Counted from the first letter of the stretch, positions 50,402 to 58,467 are shown. The stretch is DNA of 61,855 bases from Butyrivibrio sp. AC2005 (GCF_000424145.1 NZ_KE384139.1:57298-119152), one strand, 5' to 3'. Notes: generated from the sequence alone by a model not told the origin. Made by a program: numbers and translations.

Positions 50402-51724
50402 TCAGCCAATCCTGTAAACCTTAACTCCATGTGGAGGTATCATCGCCTTCAGCGTCTTGTTATCTTCGAAAGAAAAATCAGAGGTGCTTGCTTCCCATAC
50501 ATCTGTAATACTTGTTGATTTTCGAAGAATTCTGATTTCAGAAATATCTTCAACAGCTATGCTGATTTCTCTTTCTTCTTCACCGGTATTGAACATGGCA
50601 ATATAGCATTCCGTCTTTTTCTCATCACTGTTTTTCCATATTGCCTCATCATCTGTTCTACGAAGCTGCTCACCGTAATGCTGACCATCCATAAGACGCA
50701 GCAGCTCTTTATTTATAAGGAATTGCAAATCCTCTGAAGTCATTTTGGTAAGCTCTCCGCCTATCATAAGCGGTGATCCAAACATACACCAAAGGCTCAT
50801 CATTGTGCGAAGTTCATCGGGTGTAAAGTTTGATCTTCTCTCATTTCCAAAGCCATAGCCTACCCATCCTATGGGAAGCATATCGCAATCAGGATAATTG
50901 CCTTTAGAGGTTCTCTTATTCCAGGATTCACATCTGTAGAACATCTCCTTAAGGAGTCTCCAATCATCCCAGAAATCATCGGTAATACGCCACATATTTG
51001 CATTTTCCTCATAGAAAAATGCTCTGTCCACGTGAGCAGGTCCGGGAGAAAGTGAAAGCACAATACTTCTTCCGCATTTCTCTATAGCCCTGTGGATCAT
51101 CTGCGTTTCCTCGTAACCGCTAAATCTGATTCTTCCTCCATCCGGATATAGGAAGCTATCACAGATATCATCACATTTAATAAAGTCAACGCCCCAATCC
51201 GCATACATCTGAATGAGATCATCGTAATATGCCTGTCCTGCTTCGTTATTGCGAACACCGTACATATCAGGGTTCCATCCGCAAATTGACCATGCATCTG
51301 CCGCCATGTCAGCAGTATACTCGCTTCCATGTATCTTGCACCTGTCATGTGCAGCCTGTCTGGGAATCCCCCTCATAATATGTATTCCGAATTTCAGTCC
51401 TTTCGAGTGTACATAATCGGCAAGTTTCTTAAAACCGCTGCCATTAGCTGATGAAGGAAATCTGCCGGGCGAAGGCTGAAGTCTTCCGAATTCATCCATC
51501 TCATCATCCCCGAATGGAATGTACTGATAATCCTGTCGGCGGCTTCCTGCATCATTTGAATACCACTCAATATCCACTACTATGTATTCGTAGCCGAATT
51601 CCTTAAGGTAATTGGACATAAAATCAGTGTTGGACTTAATCTGAGCCTCCGTAACCTTAGTATCATAGTAGTCATAACTGTTCCACCCCATTGGGGCTCT
51701 TTTCACAAAATCGTTCTTTCTCAT
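50402..51724 (-). CDS. Alpha-galactosidase, GH27 family
   Basis: Glycoside hydrolase of 440 residues. The GH27/clan D fold is seen in RAPMGWNSYDYY, VDIEWYSND, GLKFGIHIMRG, the nucleophile Asp in VDFIKCDDICD and the acid/base Asp in MWRITDDFWDDW. LRTMMSLWCMFGSPLMIGG precedes a C-terminal beta-sandwich. There is no signal peptide, so it acts inside the cell on imported galacto-oligosaccharides. GGGAGAAAAGGT is before the ATG at 51724; an upstream start at 51766 has no such site. Confidence 0.92.
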   Translation of the reverse strand: MRKNDFVKRAPMGWNSYDYYDTKVTEAQIKSNTDFMSNYLKEFGYEYIVVDIEWYSNDAGSRRQDYQYIPFGDDEMDEFGRLQPSPGRFPSSANGSGFKKLADYVHSKGLKFGIHIMRGIPRQAAHDRCKIHGSEYTADMAADAWSICGWNPDMYGVRNNEAGQAYYDDLIQMYADWGVDFIKCDDICDSFLYPDGGRIRFSGYEETQMIHRAIEKCGRSIVLSLSPGPAHVDRAFFYEENANMWRITDDFWDDWRLLKEMFYRCESWNKRTSKGNYPDCDMLPIGWVGYGFGNERRSNFTPDELRTMMSLWCMFGSPLMIGGELTKMTSEDLQFLINKELLRLMDGQHYGEQLRRTDDEAIWKNSDEKKTECYIAMFNTGEEEREISIAVEDISEIRILRKSTSITDVWEASTSDFSFEDNKTLKAMIPPHGVKVYRIG

Positions 51725-51842
51725 ACCTTTTCTCCCTTTAACTAAAAGTGTCAACCTGTTCTTCAATCGGCCGAAAGTATAATAATATATAGATTAATTA
51801 TGTCACATAATCACGTGAACAGTTATTATATTTTCATAAATA

Positions 51843-51878
51843 AACGGCTAAAGCAAGTCAAATCTTGCTCCAGCCATT
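51843..51878 (-). terminator. Terminator of the second CAP protein gene
   Basis: Minus strand: AATGGCTGGAGCAAG pairs with CTTGCTTTAGCCGTT around a 6-base loop, ending in TTTATTT. Confidence 0.7.
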
Positions 51879-51920
51879 AAAAATGTTATCTTCTACATCT
51901 TTTGTATAAAAACTGTTGTT

Positions 51921-52379
51921 TCAGTTAAATTCGCAGGCTATGTATGCAATTCCGTTCTCATCTTCGTAGCTTGAAATTCCGATCTGAGTCGAACCGCTAA
52001 GAAGATTCGCTTTATGACCGGGACTTAAATACCAGGCTGCAATGATGTTTATAGCCTCTTTTTCTCCATCCCTGTCTGCTCTTGCAAGATTCTCGCCATT
52101 TACACCGCCGCCTACTGTATACCATGCAGTTCCGTCAGGACGTGTATGTGCAAATCTGGTCTTTAATTCTTTTGCTCTTATAGCGGCTGATTGATTCAGA
52201 GAATCAGAGACAGTGAAGGCAGGAAGCCCAAGCTCCTTTCTGAGCTCGTTCATATAAGATACCACCTCTGTTGTATTAACTGTTTTTGCCTGGACCGTTA
52301 TGCTGGTTGTAATAAAAACCATGAATGCAAAGCATGAACATAGATATGATAGAACCAGTCTGCTAATCTTCTTACTCAT
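51921..52379 (-). CDS. Secreted CAP/SCP-domain protein
   Basis: Protein of 152 residues with an ordinary signal peptide (about 1-32, cleaved near VQAKT) and one CAP domain: VVSYMNELRKELGLPAF, FAHTRPDGTAWYTVGG, GENLARADRD and LSPGHKANLLSG. It is a paralogue of the lipoprotein at 9942-10499 (shared TRPDGTAWYTV and GENLA). GAGGGGGAAATGAAT precedes the ATG at 52379; the ATG at 52385 is too near to the ribosome-binding site. Confidence 0.92.
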   Translation of the reverse strand: MSKKISRLVLSYLCSCFAFMVFITTSITVQAKTVNTTEVVSYMNELRKELGLPAFTVSDSLNQSAAIRAKELKTRFAHTRPDGTAWYTVGGGVNGENLARADRDGEKEAINIIAAWYLSPGHKANLLSGSTQIGISSYEDENGIAYIACEFN

Positions 52380-52544
52380 ATTCATTTCCCCCTCAACAAA
52401 AATGCTTTCGCAATTTACTATAGACTATATCAGTCATAGTCCAACAGATGTCCAACAAAGATGTATAAATATATTATCGAACATAATTCTCAAAACTTTA
52501 TAAAATCCATGTAAATATTCTCCAAAAAATGAACTGTAATTTTC

Positions 52545-52596
52545 TTGAAGGGTATGTAGTTTTGTGGTATCGTATATGTAGTTTTAAATACTACAT
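52545..52596 (+). promoter_or_regulatory. Promoter and palindrome of the Imm59-like gene
   Basis: TTGAAG (52545-52550) and TATCGT (52568-52573) are 17 bases apart. A perfect dyad ATGTAGT / ACTACAT (52576-52582, 52590-52596) follows at the transcription start. TATGTAGTTTT also occurs as a direct repeat. A repressor site is plausible. Confidence 0.45.
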
Positions 52597-52646
52597 GCAA
52601 GAGTGTTTTGTATCACTTGTATATTAGTAATTGATTGGAGGCAGGT

Positions 52647-52922
52647 ATGACAGCAAAAGAACTAAAACATTTTTTAAAAGAGCATCTTGTTCCATCCAAG
52701 CTCTACAAAATCGGAAAAAGACGTGATGGCAGAGTATGCCTGACAAAGAAAGATGGCATCTGGGAAGTATACTTTTTTGATCATAAAGAAAAAATCGGAC
52801 TTATGAGATTTACAGACGAAAACAGCGCCTGTCAGTCCATGATGAACGAACTTCGCAAGATTATGGAAAGTGTTTATGAAATCACCTTTCTACCCACAAT
52901 GAAATCAGCATCTATTCACTAA
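52647..52922 (+). CDS. Small protein resembling Imm59 immunity proteins
   Basis: Cytoplasmic protein of 91 residues. The pattern LVPSKLYKIG, VCLTKKDGIWEVYFFDHKEK, IGLMRFTDENSACQSMMNEL resembles the Imm59 family of polymorphic-toxin immunity proteins (VP..lYsl; c..k....WeVYysErg.k.gl..F.sE..Ac). This is recall without a search. No toxin gene is next to it. GGAGG is 5 bases before the ATG at 52647; the upstream TTG is not needed. It stands alone with its own promoter and terminator. Confidence 0.6.
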   Translation: MTAKELKHFLKEHLVPSKLYKIGKRRDGRVCLTKKDGIWEVYFFDHKEKIGLMRFTDENSACQSMMNELRKIMESVYEITFLPTMKSASIH

Positions 52923-52938
52923 TCATCTTCTTGAATAA

Positions 52939-52983
52939 CAAAAGTGCTTCTCACTTCGTATAGTTATAAGTGGAAGCACTTTT
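52939..52983 (+). terminator. Terminator of the Imm59-like gene
   Basis: AAAAGTGCTTC pairs with GAAGCACTTTT (with inner CACTT/AAGTG pairs), followed by TATTT. Confidence 0.8.
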
Positions 52984-53004
52984 ATTTCGCTCATAATACA
53001 AACA

Positions 53005-53088
53005 GCCCGCCGGTATATGTATATTTGATTTCAAGCGATTATAGCACTGCTAACGAGCGCGAAATCGAATATACATATACCGGCGGGC
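53005..53088. terminator. Extremely long stem-loop, probable terminator of the 53098 gene
   Basis: A 28-base stem with one mismatch: arms at 53005-53032 and 53061-53088 (GCCCGCCGGTATATGTATAT and its complement), 28-base loop. It starts 9 bases from the stop codon of the 53098 gene. Much longer than usual terminators. Confidence 0.75.
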
Positions 53089-53097
53089 GTCCGCTTA

Positions 53098-53583
53098 TCA
53101 AGACCTAAAATATAACACAGCACACACCAGCGACATCGCCCAGAATGCAAAGCCTATGAAGGTTGTTGTTCGTGCACTATCATAGGCTTCCTGAATGACA
53201 TAGTTCTCTTTTATGAGTTCGATTCTCTCTTCTTCATGTCCGTCATAGATAGGTACCTCCGGTTCCTCTTCTTCCTCAGGCTCTCCGTTTTCAGCACCTT
53301 CCTCTCCTTCCGCGCCGCCTTCATTTTCATTTTCAAAGGCAATGTTCTCTATGGAAGGTTCCTCCGGCTCGGGAACAGGCATCTGAATATCCTCTCCGGA
53401 AATCTCAGCAACCCCCGGTTCTGTACCCTCTCCTTCTCCTGCGCCGTCATTTTCATGTCCTATCATGTTTGGATCCTTCAGTTCAGGCTTTGGTGGTCTG
53501 TTAAACTCTCCTACAATGAAAAAGCCCATCCCTACAAGAAATATCATAAGTGAATAAACCAAATAAATCTTGTCATGTCCCAT
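53098..53583 (-). CDS. Hypothetical membrane protein with acidic extracytoplasmic region
   Basis: Protein of 161 residues with one helix at each end (about 8-26 and 140-158). Between them lies an acidic Pro/Glu/Gly-rich region (ENEGGAEGEEGAENGEPEEE) that probably sits outside the cell or in the cytoplasm depending on orientation. No family was recognised. GAGGCGGGG lies before the ATG. It follows the lysozyme-LRR gene by 50 bases on the same strand. Confidence 0.75.
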   Translation of the reverse strand: MGHDKIYLVYSLMIFLVGMGFFIVGEFNRPPKPELKDPNMIGHENDGAGEGEGTEPGVAEISGEDIQMPVPEPEEPSIENIAFENENEGGAEGEEGAENGEPEEEEEPEVPIYDGHEEERIELIKENYVIQEAYDSARTTTFIGFAFWAMSLVCAVLYFRS

Positions 53584-53633
53584 ATAAGCCCCGCCTCATA
53601 AAAACAAAACTCATTTAATACCAACAAAGATAA

Positions 53634-54614
53634 TCAATACTTCTCAACCGATATGTCAGAAGGTGCTACCTTTTTAAGCTTGGCAGTATAGTCCTTTTTT
53701 ACCGTTCCTTTTACATAGAATACAGCATCTTCCTTTATTTTCTTAAAGCATCCTTTTTTGAAATTCTTTATCTTTTTGGATTTAATAGTTACCTCACTGA
53801 GATTGCTGCATCCATAAAAAGCACTTTTTCCAATACTTACTACATTTGCTCCGATTGTAACCGATTCCAGCTTATCATTACTTTTGCAAGCTCTTACTGC
53901 TATGGCTGTTACTTTAGCTGTAACATCTCCAATCTCTATTTTATTCGGAATATTGAGCGATGTAGCTTCAGGATTTACCATTGCCTTAAAAGCAACCTCA
54001 TAGTCCCCTGTTGCCTTAAAAATTCCGGCATCCGTAACGTAGGTCTTTCCCTTTTTAAGCTTGTTCGATGCCTCCTTATATTTAGGCCAGTACTTGTCTC
54101 TGGCAAGTTCGCCTCTCTCAACCGATTTTGTTTCCCTGTCGGAAGGAATCTCAAAATGATAACACCAGTTGTAACCGGCATTATAGGCACCTTTTTTTGA
54201 GTTCTTTACACCCTTTACCATGGAAAGTGTATTGGGATAATAAGTATTGAGCTCATATTCAAGATAATTGAGCTGTCCTTCAAGGTCAGACCAGTCATAT
54301 CCATGATCATCGCACCAGGCTCTAAGTCTTGACATTCTCGATGCATGCCACTGACATATGCCATAGCTTGTACCGCCATCACTTATTGCCCCGGTATTGA
54401 AAGATGACTCCTTCTCTATATTAGCCAGAACTCCTGCACTGGCAGCATTGTTAAAATGCATCTCCTGCTGGAGGAAATTGAATATCTTTTCCTCATTATT
54501 TTTCCCATTCAAAGAAGCAGCCTTAACGCCACATTGTGGCGTTAAAAGACTGCATCCGATTATAAACACTATTCCAAGTATTATTCGTCCCCAAATATTT
54601 TCCCCTTTTTTCAT
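53634..54614 (-). CDS. Secreted phage-tail-lysozyme-like protein with LRR_5 region
   Basis: Exported protein of 326 residues. It has a signal peptide (1-32), a lysozyme-like domain of the phage_tail_lysozyme type (about 37-175: AGVLANIEKESSFNTGAISD, SYGICQWHASRMSRL, YNWCYHFEIPS) with the catalytic-type glutamate in EKES, a short linker and then a leucine-rich part (VTAIAVRACKSNDKLESVTI, SIGKSAFYGCSNLSEVTI). It ends in a tail like those of the transglutaminase-LRR proteins (DAVFYVKGTVKKDYTAKLKK). It probably trims peptidoglycan outside the cell. AGGAGAGGAAG precedes the ATG. Confidence 0.85.
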   Translation of the reverse strand: MKKGENIWGRIILGIVFIIGCSLLTPQCGVKAASLNGKNNEEKIFNFLQQEMHFNNAASAGVLANIEKESSFNTGAISDGGTSYGICQWHASRMSRLRAWCDDHGYDWSDLEGQLNYLEYELNTYYPNTLSMVKGVKNSKKGAYNAGYNWCYHFEIPSDRETKSVERGELARDKYWPKYKEASNKLKKGKTYVTDAGIFKATGDYEVAFKAMVNPEATSLNIPNKIEIGDVTAKVTAIAVRACKSNDKLESVTIGANVVSIGKSAFYGCSNLSEVTIKSKKIKNFKKGCFKKIKEDAVFYVKGTVKKDYTAKLKKVAPSDISVEKY

Positions 54615-54628
54615 ACTTCCTCTCCTTT

Positions 54629-55408
54629 TTACATTGGTTTCTCGTAATAGAACGAGCTCTTTCTTATGAAGCCGATCTCCTTATAATTTATGATCTGCTC
54701 TGTACTTCCGATGAAAAGCACACCACCGGGAGCAAGTGAATCATAATATTTTCTGAAAATCTCATCCTTTGCTTCCTCAGTGAAATATATAAGCACATTT
54801 CTGCAAACGATAAGATGATAATCCTTCGGATAAGGTTCTCTTAAAAGATCTGCCTGTTTAAAGTTTACACGTTTCTTGACGTCATCACTTACACGCCACT
54901 TGTCGCCTTCCTGGGTAAGAAACTTCTTCTTAAGGTCAGCAGGAACACCTGACACTTCCTTTGCATCATAAACACCGGCTCTTGCCTTTGCAAGGGCGAC
55001 AGTATCGATATCCCAAGCCATAATATTTATCTGGTTAAGCGGCACATGATTTGAAAGAAGCATAACTATGGTGTACGGCTCATCACCTGTAGAGCATGCT
55101 GCACTCCATATCTTCAGGTTCTTTCCGAACTTTTTGATAAGCTCGGGAACCATATTTTTATCCATAAGATTCCACTGATCAATATTTCTAAAAAATTCAG
55201 ACACATTGATTGTAAGATATGTAATAAAGGTTTCGCGAGCAGTCTGATCCTTCTTTATAAGATCCATATACTGATCATAACCCTTACATTCTGTCTTACC
55301 TATCAGCGTATCAATCCTGCGCTTCATCTGTTTTTCCTTGTAAGCGTTCAGATCAATCTTTGTTAGCTTGTAGACTTCGCCCTTAAACCATTCATAATCA
55401 ACTGCCAT
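54629..55408 (-). CDS. cheR: Chemotaxis protein methyltransferase CheR
   Basis: S-adenosylmethionine-dependent methyltransferase of 259 residues that adds methyl groups to chemoreceptor glutamates. The CheR_N helical part is at 1-70; the catalytic domain has LTINVSEFFRN, IWSAACSTGDEPYTIVMLL (SAM site), AWDIDTVALAKA and VCRNVLIYF. Normal length. GAGGGGG is 8 bases before the ATG at 55408. Chemoreceptors are elsewhere in the window (26135, 29840). It has its own promoter with an adjacent palindrome. Confidence 0.95.
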   Translation of the reverse strand: MAVDYEWFKGEVYKLTKIDLNAYKEKQMKRRIDTLIGKTECKGYDQYMDLIKKDQTARETFITYLTINVSEFFRNIDQWNLMDKNMVPELIKKFGKNLKIWSAACSTGDEPYTIVMLLSNHVPLNQINIMAWDIDTVALAKARAGVYDAKEVSGVPADLKKKFLTQEGDKWRVSDDVKKRVNFKQADLLREPYPKDYHLIVCRNVLIYFTEEAKDEIFRKYYDSLAPGGVLFIGSTEQIINYKEIGFIRKSSFYYEKPM

Positions 55409-55468
55409 TTCCAAGACCCCCTCTTAAAGTAATCTCGTAGAATAACACACAGTAACTGCTATGATTTA

Positions 55469-55530
55469 AGTATAACGAACCGTCTAGTGTATGTAAAATA
55501 AAATAAACATAAACTTAATTAAGTTTATGT
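55469..55530 (-). promoter_or_regulatory. cheR promoter with an upstream 24-base perfect palindrome
   Basis: On the minus strand TTTACA (55497-55492) and TATACT (55474-55469) are 17 bases apart. Ten bases upstream of the -35 is ACATAAACTTAA-TTAAGTTTATGT (55507-55530), a perfect 24-base palindrome. The place suits an activator or a repressor. The pattern is SigA-like, not SigD-like. Confidence 0.6.
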
Positions 55531-55599
55531 AATAGTACGGTGTAAAGCGAGCAAAAATAATTATGTAGCTGCATGACTCTGCTTTACACATAAATAAAG

Positions 55600-55628
55600 A
55601 CTGCCGCAGAATAAACATGCGGCAGTCT
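55600..55628 (-). terminator. Terminator of rpsA
   Basis: GACTGCCGCA / TGCGGCAGTC with a 9-base loop, 20 bases after the rpsA stop codon, followed by TTTATTTAT on the minus strand. Confidence 0.85.
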
Positions 55629-55646
55629 GGATTATTTAGTAAAAGA

Positions 55647-56780
55647 TTACTCAGCGTCCTGCTCAGCGATAGCTTTCTCGATATCTACTGATACAACGTC
55701 ACCGCTCTCCTCGTTCTCATCCTTCTCGGGAGCTGTAAGAGCCTTAATGCTAAGGCTGATCTTACGATCTGCTTCGTTGAAGTCAACGATTCTTGCTGTA
55801 ACTTCCTGACCAATGCTAAGTACATCTGAAGGCTTCTCAATGTGCTCTCTTGCGATCTGAGAAACATGAAGAAGTGCATCAATGCCGGGCTCAAGTTCAA
55901 TGAATGCACCAAAGTCAGTCATTCTTGCAACCTTACCGGTTACTTCATTACCAACAGCATACTTTGAATCTGCATCCTTCCAAGGATTCTCATCATCAAA
56001 CTTTCTTGAAAGAGCAATCTTGCTGCCGTCGATGCCCTTGATCTGAACCTTAACAGTATCGCCAACCTTGAAGGTCTTCTTAGGATTCTCAACACGTCCC
56101 CATGACATCTCTGAGATGTGAAGGAGTCCGTCTGCTCCGCCGAGGTCAATGAACGCACCAAAATCTGTAACGTTCTTAACTGTACCTTCAACGATATCGC
56201 CTACACCGATTGTCTCAAAGAGCTTCTTAGCCTGCTCAGCCTTCTCAGCAGTGATAAGCATCTTGCGGTTACCGATGTATCTTCTTCTCTTAGGATTATA
56301 CTCAGTTACTACGAACTGGATCTCCTGTCCTTCGTACTTGGAAAGATCCTTCTCATAAGTATCTGATACAAGACTTGCAGGGATGAAGATACGAACTTCA
56401 TCAACAACTACTGTAAGTCCACCATCAAGTACCTGTACAACCTTAGCTGTAAGTACTTCCTGATTGTTATAAGCTTCTTCAATGCGCTTATTACCTCTGT
56501 CGAGGGCAAGGCGCTTATATGACAGGATAACCTGACCGTCTGCGTCGTTGGTCTTAAGGACTTTGACATCCATTGTGTCACCTTCCTTAACTACCTGAGT
56601 CAGATCGATACTGTTATCATTGCTGTACTCGTTCTTTGTAAGTACACCATCTGACTTGTAGCCAATGTTAAGAATAATCTCATCAGGCTTGACAGATATA
56701 ACAGTGCCTTCAACGACCTCCCCCGTATGAATTGTTTTGAACGACTCATTGAGCATTTGTTCAAAAGATTGTTCTGACAT
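55647..56780 (-). CDS. rpsA: Ribosomal protein S1 homologue, four S1 domains
   Basis: RNA-binding protein of 377 residues with S1 domains at about 20-85, 105-170, 192-260 and 277-345; the last two have the full VTDFGAFIDLGGADGLLHIS and MTDFGAFIELEPGIDALLHV patterns. It is shorter than the six-domain proteobacterial S1, as usual for Firmicutes. It overlaps ispH by 20 bases, and in several clostridia these two are fused. Translation coupling is likely. Confidence 0.93.
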   Translation of the reverse strand: MSEQSFEQMLNESFKTIHTGEVVEGTVISVKPDEIILNIGYKSDGVLTKNEYSNDNSIDLTQVVKEGDTMDVKVLKTNDADGQVILSYKRLALDRGNKRIEEAYNNQEVLTAKVVQVLDGGLTVVVDEVRIFIPASLVSDTYEKDLSKYEGQEIQFVVTEYNPKRRRYIGNRKMLITAEKAEQAKKLFETIGVGDIVEGTVKNVTDFGAFIDLGGADGLLHISEMSWGRVENPKKTFKVGDTVKVQIKGIDGSKIALSRKFDDENPWKDADSKYAVGNEVTGKVARMTDFGAFIELEPGIDALLHVSQIAREHIEKPSDVLSIGQEVTARIVDFNEADRKISLSIKALTAPEKDENEESGDVVSVDIEKAIAEQDAE

Positions 56781-57615
56781 GATTCTGAACCTCCTCGATA
56801 ATGTTCTTTGGGGTGGACGCCCCGGCGGTTATTCCCACTAGTTTAACCGCTTTAGGAAGTTCTAAATGCAAGTCATCCAGTGTCTGAATAAAATATGTAT
56901 TTGCACATTTCTTACTGCATATCTCATACAGTTTCCGTGAATTAGAACTGTGCGCTCCGCCTATCACTATCATAGCATCAACCTGACCGGCAATACGTTC
57001 TGCTTCCGTCTGCCTTTCTTCAGTTGCACTACAAATAGTGTTCACAACAGTAACATTGTAGCGCGAATCAGAAAATTTATCAACGGTTTCTTGAAATTTA
57101 TTTGTGTTAAATGTTGTTTGGGAAACTATACATATGTCAGTTCCCTCCGGAATGCCCAATTTTGTGGCTTCTTCAGGCGTTTCCACAACATAAACAGGTC
57201 CCGAGGCATAGCTCACAATTCCGTCAACTTCAGGATGCTTTGCGCTGCCGACAACAACTATTGTCTTACCTTCGGCGCTCTCCTTTTCAACTATGTTGTG
57301 AATTCGCTTTACAAAAGGACAGGTAGCATCGATATATTCGATTCCTCTCTCCTTCATAATTTCATAAATTTCTTTTCTGATTCCGTGAGATCTTATGATG
57401 AGAATTCCTTCGGTAAGATTTTTGAGTTCATCCTCACCTTCAATCACACTAACGCCCTGTTTTTCCAAATCCGCAACCACGGTCTCATTATGAATGATTG
57501 GTCCGTAGGTATAGATTTTCTTATCTGTATTCTTTTTTATCTGATCGTAAACAACATCCACTGCCCTGGTTACACCAAAGCAGAAGCCTGCGTGTTCAGC
57601 AAGTATAACTTCCAT
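56761..57615 (-). CDS. ispH: 4-hydroxy-3-methylbut-2-enyl diphosphate reductase IspH
   Basis: Iron-sulphur enzyme of 284 residues, last step of the MEP isoprenoid pathway. The three cluster cysteines are in GFCFGVTRAV, DATCPFVKRIH and VNTICSATEERQ; YGPIIHN, IRSHGI and the GGAHSSNSRKLYEIC segment are also conserved. The upstream gene is cmk and the downstream gene rpsA (20-base overlap). A dispersed element lies directly before it, and AAAGGA following that element is a possible ribosome-binding site. Confidence 0.96.
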   Translation of the reverse strand: MEVILAEHAGFCFGVTRAVDVVYDQIKKNTDKKIYTYGPIIHNETVVADLEKQGVSVIEGEDELKNLTEGILIIRSHGIRKEIYEIMKERGIEYIDATCPFVKRIHNIVEKESAEGKTIVVVGSAKHPEVDGIVSYASGPVYVVETPEEATKLGIPEGTDICIVSQTTFNTNKFQETVDKFSDSRYNVTVVNTICSATEERQTEAERIAGQVDAMIVIGGAHSSNSRKLYEICSKKCANTYFIQTLDDLHLELPKAVKLVGITAGASTPKNIIEEVQNHVRTIF

Positions 57616-57630
57616 GTGTCCGAGTCCTTT

Positions 57631-57725
57631 CCCCTCATCCGCCCTTCGGGCATCTGTCTACGCTCCGCTTCGGTCCGCGCTATACCAACGTCCCCCGGAC
57701 GTTGAGCGCCCCCCAAGGGGAAGGC
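57631..57725 (-). repeat. Dispersed palindromic element, long form (copy 6)
   Basis: Minus strand: GCCTTCCCC...GGGG, inserted stem GCGCTCAACGTCC-GGGG-GACGTTGGTATAGCGC, the string CGGACCGAAGCGGAGCGTAG, then GCCC-GAA-GGGC and GGATGAGGGG. Compared with copy 3 the inserted stem has paired changes (CATCG/CGATG to CAACG/CGTTG; GCGCA/TGCGC to GCGCT/AGCGC). It ends 15 bases before ispH. Confidence 0.85.
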
Positions 57726-57757
57726 ATTATTATCTTTCCTTTGAAAAATCTAAATAT

Positions 57758-57802
57758 GCCTTCCCCCTCTGGGGGAAGGTGGCACGTAGTGCCGGATGAG
57801 GG
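57758..57802 (+). repeat. Dispersed palindromic element, short form (copy 7), opposite orientation
   Basis: Plus strand: GCCTTCCCCCTCTGGGGGAA, then GG, GGCAC-GTA-GTGCC and GGATGAGGG. It ends at the cmk stop codon and faces copy 6 head to head, 32 bases away, so the two could pair into one long structure. Confidence 0.85.
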
Positions 57803-57804
57803 CT

Positions 57805-58467
57805 CTACTTTTCGTTATATAAGGAGATTATTTTATCTGCAACTTCCTCGATAGTCATATAGGATGAATCGATTTCCACAGCGTCATCTGCCTTCTTAAG
57901 CGGGGAATTTTCCCTTGTCATGTCTCTGTGGTCACGCTCCTTAATGTCTGCCTCGATTTCATCGATATTGCAGTTTTCACCCTTTTCAATTAGTTCCTTG
58001 TATCTTCTCTCAGCGCGGACTCTTGTTCCTGCAGTGAGGTATATCTTAAGTTCGGAATCAGGTAAAACTACGGTTCCAATGTCTCTGCCATCCATAACAA
58101 CATTTGTGGTCTTAGCCATTTTCTGCTGCAGCTCCACAAGCTTCTCTCTTACCTTGGCATTGGCACTGGTCTTCGAAGCCATAGCGCTGACCTCTTCCGT
58201 TCTGAGCCTGGAGTTTACATTCTCACCGTTTAAGTAAACAACCTGCTCTCCGTTTTCATGTCCGATTGAAATGTCTGCGCTGTCAATATTACTCTCAATC
58301 TGATCGGCGTCACTTGCATCGACGCCCTTGCTTATCATATGCACTGCCATTGCGCGGTACATTGCGCCTGTGTCGATGTAAATAAAACCAAGTTTCTTAG
58401 ATACGATTTTTGCGATTGTGCTCTTTCCTGCCCCTGCAGGTCCGTCTATAGCTATACTGCTTCCCAT
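57805..58467 (-). CDS. cmk: Cytidylate kinase
   Basis: CMP/dCMP kinase of 220 residues. P-loop AIDGPAGAGKSTIAK near residue 8, YIDTGAMYRAMA, VVMDGRDIGTVVLPD and the lid segment IKERDHRDMTRENSPL are the standard motifs. AAAAGGAGAAACAA precedes the ATG at 58467; the frame start at 58503 overlaps the upstream gene. It lies 13 bases after the HI0933-type gene and ahead of ispH-rpsA, the common clostridial order. Confidence 0.95.
   Translation of the reverse strand: MGSSIAIDGPAGAGKSTIAKIVSKKLGFIYIDTGAMYRAMAVHMISKGVDASDADQIESNIDSADISIGHENGEQVVYLNGENVNSRLRTEEVSAMASKTSANAKVREKLVELQQKMAKTTNVVMDGRDIGTVVLPDSELKIYLTAGTRVRAERRYKELIEKGENCNIDEIEADIKERDHRDMTRENSPLKKADDAVEIDSSYMTIEEVADKIISLYNEK

Noticed and set aside
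54518..54545. 23-base palindrome TTAACGCCACA/TGTGGCGTTAA
   Set aside because: It lies inside the signal-peptide coding region of the lysozyme-LRR gene; a regulatory role cannot be argued from position, and it may be chance or coding.
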